Part shown: piece by piece, positions 58,496 through 64,000 of the stretch
Numbering within the stretch: position 1 is the first letter of the stretch
Layout: every line of letters begins with the position of its first letter
Position numbers and translations under genes: made by a program
NCBI GenBank assembly: GCA_964606165.1
Contig: CAZSFQ010000002.1
Span: 1-64,000 of the forward strand
Source: UBA4923 sp964606165
GTDB taxonomy: Bacteria > Bacillota > Clostridia > Saccharofermentanales > DTU023
Reading direction: 5' to 3'
DNA: 64,000 nt
The notes under the pieces: generated by a model
What the model saw: the letters and a program-made list of their open reading frames with translations, nothing else
Databases searched by the model: none
What the model was told of the DNA's origin: nothing

Positions 58496-60640
58496 ATGAA
58501 CAAAGTTGCGAAACTCATTATCAGATTCAGGGGCGTCATCCTGGTGCTCTTCCTTGCCTTGTCGGTTGTCAGCGGCTATTTTGCTACCCAGGTCAAGACC
58601 AACTTTGATCTTTTCTCCTACGTCCCCAAAAAGGCCGCCTCAACCATTGCCATCGAGACCATGGCGGACGCCTACGACCAGGACATCCCCAACGCGGAGG
58701 TGGGTGTACCGGAACTGACCATTTTCCAGGCGCTTGAGGTCAAGGAAAGGCTGGCCGGCCTGCCTTACGTGAAAGAGGTCCTCTGGCTTGACGATCAGCT
58801 TGATCTGGCCACGCCCCTTGACCTGCTCGACCAGAAAGTTGTCGAGGGTTTCTATAAAGACGGCATGGCCCTCTACCACATAACCGTGGATGAAGACGCC
58901 AAGGCCACCGACGTGCTCAGTGAGCTTCAGGAGCTTGCCGGACCTGAAGGGGCTGTCCGCGGCCAGCTGGTAGAGATGGCCAACATGCAAAGCGCCATCA
59001 CCCTGGAAATCACCCGGATTATTGCCATCGCGGTTCCTGTTGCCTTTCTTATCCTCTTGATCGCGACCAAGTCCTGGTTTGAGCCCATTTTGTTTATGGT
59101 CGTCATTTTTGTCGGTGTACTCATCAATATGGGGACCAATATCATCTTCAAGGATGTTTCATTTATCACCCAGGCCGTCGGCTCCATCTTGCAACTGGCT
59201 GTTTCCATGGACTATGCCATCTTCCTCCTGCACCGTTTCAGCGACTTCCGGGAGGAGGGATATTCAATCGAAGAGGCCATGCGTCTCGCCATTGTCAAGA
59301 GCTTTATTCCTATTCTGTCCTCGGCGCTTACCACCTTCTTCGGCTTTTTGACACTGATATTCATGCGCTTTCGTATCGGCCCCGATATGGGAATCGTCCT
59401 GGCCAAGGGAGTTATTCTCAGCCTCTTGAGTGTCTTTTTGCTCCTGCCGGTTCTTGCCGTCTACACTTACAAAATCATCGACAAGACAACCCACAGGTCA
59501 CTCTTGCCTTCATTCAAGGCTTTCAGCCGCCTTGTCGTCCGTATTGGTGTCCCGGTCATGATCGCGGCCGCGCTTGTAGCGGCCCCGGCATACATCGGAC
59601 AACGGTCCAATGACTTCCTTTACGGGGCCAGAAGTTTTCCTACCGGGTCGCGTGAGGCGCGCGATGAAGAACGCCTGAATGAGCATTTTGGCGAGAATAT
59701 GCAGATGGTGCTGCTGGTGCCCAAGGGACAATGGGCGGTGGAAGAGCAGCTGGCCGGCGATTTGCTCGGCCTGCCTGAGATGAAATCGGTGGTCGGCTAT
59801 GTCACCCAGGTTGGCACGTCTATTCCGTCTGACATCCTGCCTGACAGGGTCATTTCAGCTTTGATTTCAGAGCAGTACAGCCGCTTGATCCTGATCGCCG
59901 AATCACCTGCGGAGAGTCCTGAGACCTATGAGCTGGCGGAGAAGATCAGGGATATGGCAGACCAGGCTTACCCGCAGGGCGATACCCACCTTGCCGGCGC
60001 CAACTTCGTGCTGCTGGACATGAAGACCACCATCAACAAGGACATGATCATTGTCAACGGCCTTGCCATCCTGGCCATCGCCCTGGTTATCATGCTGGCC
60101 TTCCGTTCACTCGCCCTGCCCCTGCTGCTTGTGCTGACCATTGAGTTGTCGGTATGGATCAATCTGGCGATTCCTTATCTTACGGGCACGCCGCTCAACT
60201 TCATCGGCTATCTGGTGATCAGTACGGTCCAGCTGGGCGCGACCGTCGACTACGGTATCCTCATGGCCCAGCACTACATGGATCACCGCCAGCTGCTGAA
60301 CCGCAAAGAGGCCGCCATGAAGACGGTGCAGACTGTGGCAGGCTCAATCATTCCGCCGGCCCTGATCCTGGCTGCGGCCGGCTTCACCCTCAATGCCGTT
60401 TCCAGTATGTCTGTCGTATCGGAGCTGGGTGGTGTTTTGGGGAGAGGCGCTTTGACTTCACTTGTCATGGTTCTCTTCCTGCTCCCCAATCTCTTGCGGC
60501 TCTTTGACCGCTTCATTGAAAAAACGACATGGAAGCTCCAGATGCTTCCCGATCGCCATTCCTACCGGCGGACCTCTGCCCAGAAAGAGGCCAAGGCGAA
60601 AAATCAGGGCAATCCGCTTTTACAGAGAGGTACACGATGA
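58496..60640 (+). CDS. MMPL/RND family transporter
   Basis: 714 residues. Two homologous halves, each with a transmembrane helix, an extracellular domain and five clustered helices, the classical 12-helix RND/MMPL layout. Motifs such as SMDYAIFLLHRFSDFREEG and the second-half TVDYGILMAQHYMDHR mark the proton-relay helix and following loop. Exported substrates are typically lipids, lipoglycans or hydrophobic toxins. It overlaps the next gene, a secreted coiled-coil protein, by 4 bp, so the two are made together. A divergent TetR gene suggests inducible export. Confidence 0.92.
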   Translation: MNKVAKLIIRFRGVILVLFLALSVVSGYFATQVKTNFDLFSYVPKKAASTIAIETMADAYDQDIPNAEVGVPELTIFQALEVKERLAGLPYVKEVLWLDDQLDLATPLDLLDQKVVEGFYKDGMALYHITVDEDAKATDVLSELQELAGPEGAVRGQLVEMANMQSAITLEITRIIAIAVPVAFLILLIATKSWFEPILFMVVIFVGVLINMGTNIIFKDVSFITQAVGSILQLAVSMDYAIFLLHRFSDFREEGYSIEEAMRLAIVKSFIPILSSALTTFFGFLTLIFMRFRIGPDMGIVLAKGVILSLLSVFLLLPVLAVYTYKIIDKTTHRSLLPSFKAFSRLVVRIGVPVMIAAALVAAPAYIGQRSNDFLYGARSFPTGSREARDEERLNEHFGENMQMVLLVPKGQWAVEEQLAGDLLGLPEMKSVVGYVTQVGTSIPSDILPDRVISALISEQYSRLILIAESPAESPETYELAEKIRDMADQAYPQGDTHLAGANFVLLDMKTTINKDMIIVNGLAILAIALVIMLAFRSLALPLLLVLTIELSVWINLAIPYLTGTPLNFIGYLVISTVQLGATVDYGILMAQHYMDHRQLLNRKEAAMKTVQTVAGSIIPPALILAAAGFTLNAVSSMSVVSELGGVLGRGALTSLVMVLFLLPNLLRLFDRFIEKTTWKLQMLPDRHSYRRTSAQKEAKAKNQGNPLLQRGTR

Positions 60641-62604
60641 TCAAGACACGTGTGAAAAAAAGAAGGCGGGCAAACCGCAATAATTGGATGAAATCACTGA
60701 CGGCCCTCGTGCTTGTTGCCATTATCCTGGCTGTGATACCCGGCGCTGTCAGCGCGGACAAGGAGAAACAGCTGATCATAGTCAACAATGGCAACAGGAG
60801 CAAAAGAGAGGTCGTCTACGCCAAGCTGGACGCCTCGGGCGCCGTTGACCAGATTTACGTTGTCAATCATTTTCATCCCAAGCAGAAAATGACCCTGACC
60901 GATTACGGCAATTATGAAAGCATTGTCCAGCTGACGGGGAGTGTGGCTCCTGTCCTGGAGGGATCCACCATCACCATGGAAGGGGTTGAGGGCCATTATT
61001 ATTACCAGGGAAACATGAATTCCAACCAGCTTCCCTGGGACTTTATAATCACTTACCGGCTGGACGGCAAAGCCAGGCAGCCCCTGACCTTGTCCGGAGT
61101 GTCCGGCAGATTGGAGATGGAGCTGGGAATCACACGGAATGAGTCAGTGGATTCCTCCTTCTTTGACCATTACGCGCTCCAGATCAGTATCCCGGTCGAT
61201 CCGGACCGGGTCATCATCGAGGAGGCGAGCGAAGGTTTCCTGGTCTCATCCGCCGGAATTGAGCAGCAGCTCAACTACATCATCCTGCCCGGCCAGGAAA
61301 CGGTAATCAAGCTGGTCATGGATGTCAACGATTTCGCCATGGGCCAGATCACGCTGGCAGGTGTGCTCATGTCTTTTGATATCGACCTCTCGGAAATGGA
61401 AGAAGAGCTCGAACCCCTGGACCAGCTTACCGAGGGCATTGCCGAGTTCGCGAAAGGCGCGGATCAGCTGAAGAGGGGTTACGGTGATTTGCTGTCTGCC
61501 TTCAGGCAGATCAAATCGGGGGCAGGCGAATTGACCGATGGGGGCCGCCAGCTCGAAGAGGGGGTCGGCGAGCTTGAGCAGGGCGCCCGCACCCTGCTCA
61601 GTGAGGGAAACAGACTGAAAAAAGGTTCCAGGCAGGTTCTCGACGGGCTGACCATGATTACCGATAACCTGCCTTCACGCGACTTGATCGATTCATTTGA
61701 CCTGCCCGAATTCAGTGAAGCGGATATTGAACGGCTTCATCAGGCGGCTGAATTTATTGAGATCCTGGGCAGGGTGCTTGAAATACTTGCCGGCTACGAA
61801 GATGAACTGGAAAATCTCCGCGCCATTTTGCAGGAATTGATCGAGCTGATCCGGGCTCTGGATTTGCCGGAACATATCGTGTTGCCCGATACTCCTGCGG
61901 GATGGGCAGCTTACCTGGAGGAGAAATACGGTTTCTCCGATCCCCTGCCCGAAGAGCTATACCAGCAGCTTGCCAACCTGGGCAAACTTTCCAAGCGCTA
62001 CGGTGATTTCAGGGAACTGATGGAAATTTTATCCGACCTTCTGGCCAGCTTGCCGGATCTCGATTTGAGCGCGACTGAAATGCTTGGCGAAATCGGCCAG
62101 CTGCTTGACAAGGCGGACGGCCTGGTAGAGATGATTGAGACCGCGGGACCCATGATCGGCCAGATCGGAGACCTGATCGATGGCTTGAATGAGCTTCAAA
62201 GGGGTTATGCTGAGCTTCACAGCGGCTTGACCCGTTACATCGATGAGGGCGTCGGCGGCTTGGTGACGGGCATTGAAGGCACAGACGCCCAGCTGGGCCT
62301 GTCATCGGGCACATCCGAATACATTGGCGGCGTCTCTGCACTGAACGACGGCCTGAATCAGTATTACTCCAGCGGCCTGACCCGGTTCTCGGGCGGCCTG
62401 AATCAGCTTGCGTCCGGGGCCGCGCAGATGCGGGACGAGACGGGCGATCTGCGGTCACTTTTCGAAGAGAGCATAGTCGAGAAACTGAAAGAATTCACCA
62501 ACGAGGGCTATGAGACGGTTTCCTTCGTATCGGAACGCAACACAGAGGTATCAAGCGTACAGTTCGTCTTCATGACACAGGAGATACCGCCCGCAAGTAA
62601 CTAG
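60637..62604 (+). CDS. Secreted YhgE/Pip-like heptad-repeat protein, MMPL partner
   Basis: 655 residues. The N-terminus is basic, followed by a hydrophobic helix and a signal-peptidase site near VSA40-DK. Residues 45-260 form a beta-rich domain; residues 275-360 and 500-620 have short periodic motifs of the type LxxGxxQLxxG (QLKRGYGDLL, QLEEGVGELEQGARTLL, GYAELHSGLTRYIDEG, GGLNQLASGAAQM) like YhgE/Pip and phage-infection-protein heads. Unlike YhgE it has no C-terminal membrane helices, so the adjacent MMPL protein probably provides the membrane part. ATG 60637 overlaps the MMPL stop; a longer frame from 60529 lies inside that gene. Confidence 0.8.
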   Translation: MIKTRVKKRRRANRNNWMKSLTALVLVAIILAVIPGAVSADKEKQLIIVNNGNRSKREVVYAKLDASGAVDQIYVVNHFHPKQKMTLTDYGNYESIVQLTGSVAPVLEGSTITMEGVEGHYYYQGNMNSNQLPWDFIITYRLDGKARQPLTLSGVSGRLEMELGITRNESVDSSFFDHYALQISIPVDPDRVIIEEASEGFLVSSAGIEQQLNYIILPGQETVIKLVMDVNDFAMGQITLAGVLMSFDIDLSEMEEELEPLDQLTEGIAEFAKGADQLKRGYGDLLSAFRQIKSGAGELTDGGRQLEEGVGELEQGARTLLSEGNRLKKGSRQVLDGLTMITDNLPSRDLIDSFDLPEFSEADIERLHQAAEFIEILGRVLEILAGYEDELENLRAILQELIELIRALDLPEHIVLPDTPAGWAAYLEEKYGFSDPLPEELYQQLANLGKLSKRYGDFRELMEILSDLLASLPDLDLSATEMLGEIGQLLDKADGLVEMIETAGPMIGQIGDLIDGLNELQRGYAELHSGLTRYIDEGVGGLVTGIEGTDAQLGLSSGTSEYIGGVSALNDGLNQYYSSGLTRFSGGLNQLASGAAQMRDETGDLRSLFEESIVEKLKEFTNEGYETVSFVSERNTEVSSVQFVFMTQEIPPASN

Positions 62605-62647
62605 ACCGGAGCCGGGTGCCGAAAATCTGGCGGATATTCAAACAGAT

Positions 62648-62682
62648 AAAAGGACCGGCGCGTCATGCACCGGTCCTTTTTG
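62648..62682 (+). terminator. Terminator after the MMPL operon
   Basis: AAAAGGACCGG (62648-62658) pairs with CCGGTCCTTTT (62670-62680) followed by TT. It is also suited to terminate the converging gene. Confidence 0.88.
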
Positions 62683-62701
62683 GGATCCTGCGAATGGACA
62701 A

Positions 62702-63409
62702 CTATTTGGTCCGTTTCAGAACCGTCACATCGTTATCCTCATCGTAGAGCTTCAAGGTATCTCCCTCCAGCTCATAGCGCATGACGGTTTCCTCCTTCTG
62801 GCCGAAGAACTCAACCGTGAGGGTCAGCTTATCGCCTGAGGCCTTGTACTTGGTTTTGATCAGGTTCATCAGCTCGTACATTCCCTTGAGTTCATCGGGA
62901 GTGCCCTTGGGCGCTTCGAATGTCAGGGTACCGCCTTTGAAGTTGAAAATGAGGCCTTCTTCGTAATCACTCCAGCCCTCCGTATCCGTGACAACCCATT
63001 TGCCGGCGATGCCGCCTCCGCCGCCTCCGCCGCCGCCGAGAATCAGGACCAGGGCAATGACGATGGCAATGACCACGACGCCGGCGACGATGCCGATGAT
63101 AAGCCCGGTCTTCTTTTTCTTAGGCGCCTGCTGGGGATAAGCATAGCCGGGATGCTGCGGGGGGTAGGCTTGTTGGGGCGGGTAGGGTTGCTGCGGCGGC
63201 GGCGCGTAAGCCTGCTGCGGCGGCGGTGCGTAAGCCTGCTGCGGCGGAGGCGCGTAAGCCTGCTGCGGAGGCGGTGCATAAGCCGGAGGCGGCGGCGCGG
63301 GTGCCTGCTCTTGTGGTTGACTTGTGTCCTGAGCCTTGAGAGGCGTTCCACAGCTTGTGCAGAAGGCCGCATCGTCCGCGTTGGGGGCTCCACAATTGGT
63401 ACAATACAT
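62702..63409 (-). CDS. Zinc-ribbon, Pro/Gln-rich, single-pass membrane protein
   Basis: 235 residues. A zinc ribbon (Cys3, Cys6, Cys17, Cys20) at the cytoplasmic N-terminus, a low-complexity region of PPPQQAYA repeats (about 42-97), four lysines, one transmembrane helix (102-124), nine glycines in a row, and an extracellular beta-barrel-like domain of about 100 residues (IAGKWVVTDTEGW, LTFEAPKGTP, LEGDTLKLYDEDN) similar in outline to lipocalin-like DUFs. Function unknown. ATG 63409 follows AAGGAGGA; an ATG at 63427 lies before that site. Confidence 0.75.
   Translation of the reverse strand: MYCTNCGAPNADDAAFCTSCGTPLKAQDTSQPQEQAPAPPPPAYAPPPQQAYAPPPQQAYAPPPQQAYAPPPQQPYPPQQAYPPQHPGYAYPQQAPKKKKTGLIIGIVAGVVVIAIVIALVLILGGGGGGGGGIAGKWVVTDTEGWSDYEEGLIFNFKGGTLTFEAPKGTPDELKGMYELMNLIKTKYKASGDKLTLTVEFFGQKEETVMRYELEGDTLKLYDEDNDVTVLKRTK
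63188..63282 (-). repeat. 24-bp tandem repeat coding for PPPQQAYA
   Basis: Four near-identical 24-bp units in the zinc-ribbon protein gene, differing by a few GGC/GGA and GCG/GCA changes. Likely to vary in copy number by slippage. Confidence 0.85.
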
Positions 63410-63553
63410 CTTACTGTCCTCCTTCATGAATGGCAGTGGCTCGCCGTGGAGCCACGGGCTTGCGCGGAGCGGTCAATCCGCACGGGGTGTCTGTTCTATT
63501 GCGGCCGTGTCAGGCATCCCTTGGCACAAAGTCGCGTGCACGGCGATCACAGC

Positions 63554-63964
63554 TTATTTCTCTTTATCGGACAAGAGCTGGCGGATATCTCTTAACAGTT
63601 CAAGTTCAGTTTCCACCGGTTCGGCTTCTGCTTCCTCTGCTTCTTCGAGCTTGTTCCTGCGCGCTTTATTGACTGCTTTCATGACCAGGAAGAGGAAGAA
63701 GGCAACGATCAGAAAGGTGATAATGGACTGGATTAATTGCCCGTATGTGATGGCAACTTCTTCTGAAACACCCTCAACGGCCTGTTTTAAAACGATTTTC
63801 AGATTGGCGAAGTCAATGCCGGCCGTAATAAAACCGATCACCGGCATCAGGATATCATTGACCACACTGTCGACGATGGCTTTGAATGAGAGGCCGACGA
63901 CAAAGCCGATCGCGGCATCCATAACACTGCCGTGGGAGATAAATTCCTTGAATTCTTTCAACAT
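63554..63964 (-). CDS. mscL: Large-conductance mechanosensitive channel MscL
   Basis: 136 residues. Emergency osmotic release valve. N-terminal amphipathic helix MLKEFKEFISHGSVMD, pore helix TM1 (AAIGFVVGLSFKAIVDSVVNDILMP), periplasmic loop, TM2 (about 78-98) and a charged C-terminal helix bundle (ELELLRDIRQLLSDK). Start ATG 63964 after AGAGGTG. The gene order mscL then zinc-ribbon protein on the same strand leaves a 145-bp gap. Confidence 0.96.
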   Translation of the reverse strand: MLKEFKEFISHGSVMDAAIGFVVGLSFKAIVDSVVNDILMPVIGFITAGIDFANLKIVLKQAVEGVSEEVAITYGQLIQSIITFLIVAFFLFLVMKAVNKARRNKLEEAEEAEAEPVETELELLRDIRQLLSDKEK

Positions 63965-64000
63965 TTTTTGACACCTCTTATAAGGATCAGTAGCCGATCC

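Noticed and set aside
63188..63282. Short regular repeats suggesting a CRISPR array
   Set aside because: The units are contiguous 24-bp coding repeats (PPPQQAYA) with no unique spacers and no cas genes nearby.

Overview
The window is a 64 kb piece of a Firmicutes chromosome, most likely a strictly anaerobic member of the Clostridia with moderately high G+C. The evidence is gene content and order: hprK-murB-rapZ-whiA, rpmE-DUF1385-prmC-prfA, rpsF-ssb-rpsR, dnaB-tilS-hpt-ftsH, rplU-prp-rpmA-obg, CIRCE-groESL, cdaA/cdaR-glmM, plus DUF4364, DUF5711-like and DUF436 proteins. Rubredoxin next to a flavodiiron protein fits an anaerobe. I cannot name the genus from sequence alone. Most of the window is core chromosome, densely packed in operons with 1-17 bp overlaps.

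Layout. 0-1.5 kb: 3' end of a repeat-built pilin-like surface protein. 1.6-5.4 kb: carbon/cell-wall regulatory operon (hprK, murB, rapZ, whiA). 5.4-12.3 kb: HtrA protease, OsmC protein, a copper ATPase carrying a CopZ-like tail, and unknown membrane proteins. 12.3-14.2 kb: yjbQ, tRNA-Val and a roughly 1.1 kb scar bounded by a degenerate repeat of the tRNA 3' end, containing a lipoprotein gene broken by one stop codon. 14.2-19.9 kb: the most unusual locus. It holds two TasA/camelysin-like proteins with SipW-type signal peptides, one carrying a cellulose-binding-like module; a catalytically intact SipW peptidase; an ABC-ATPase-fold protein without its catalytic motifs; and a permease fused to a signal-peptidase fold without its nucleophile and base. 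20-26.7 kb: DUF4438, a histidine phosphatase and the translation-release operon ending in a Sua5-arginine phosphatase fusion. 26.8-35.2 kb: ribosome, replication, tRNA modification, purine salvage and FtsH. 35.2-46.2 kb: a MurC variant, ABC-F, the L21-Prp-L27-Obg operon, rubredoxin/flavodiiron, CvpA and heat-shock groESL. 46.3-54.2 kb: a beta-propeller-like membrane protein, a flavoprotein, MutY, tRNA-Gln, a fused CdaA-CdaR c-di-AMP cyclase with GlmM, and an amidase-fold protein lacking half its zinc site. 54.2-58.3 kb: a DUF1538 membrane protein with a multi-domain PII-like partner, tRNA-Thr, DUF436 and a TetR regulator. 58.4-64 kb: the TetR-linked MMPL transporter with a secreted heptad-repeat partner, a zinc-ribbon membrane protein and MscL.

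Themes. Several normally separate partners are fused here: CdaA with CdaR, Sua5 with a YwlE-type phosphatase, CopA with CopZ, a permease with a signal-peptidase fold, and TasA with a carbohydrate-binding module. Three proteins keep an enzyme fold but lack catalytic residues. Many promoters share an extended -10 of the form TGCTA(A/T)AAT. All functional calls are from reading the sequence and translations; no database search was run.
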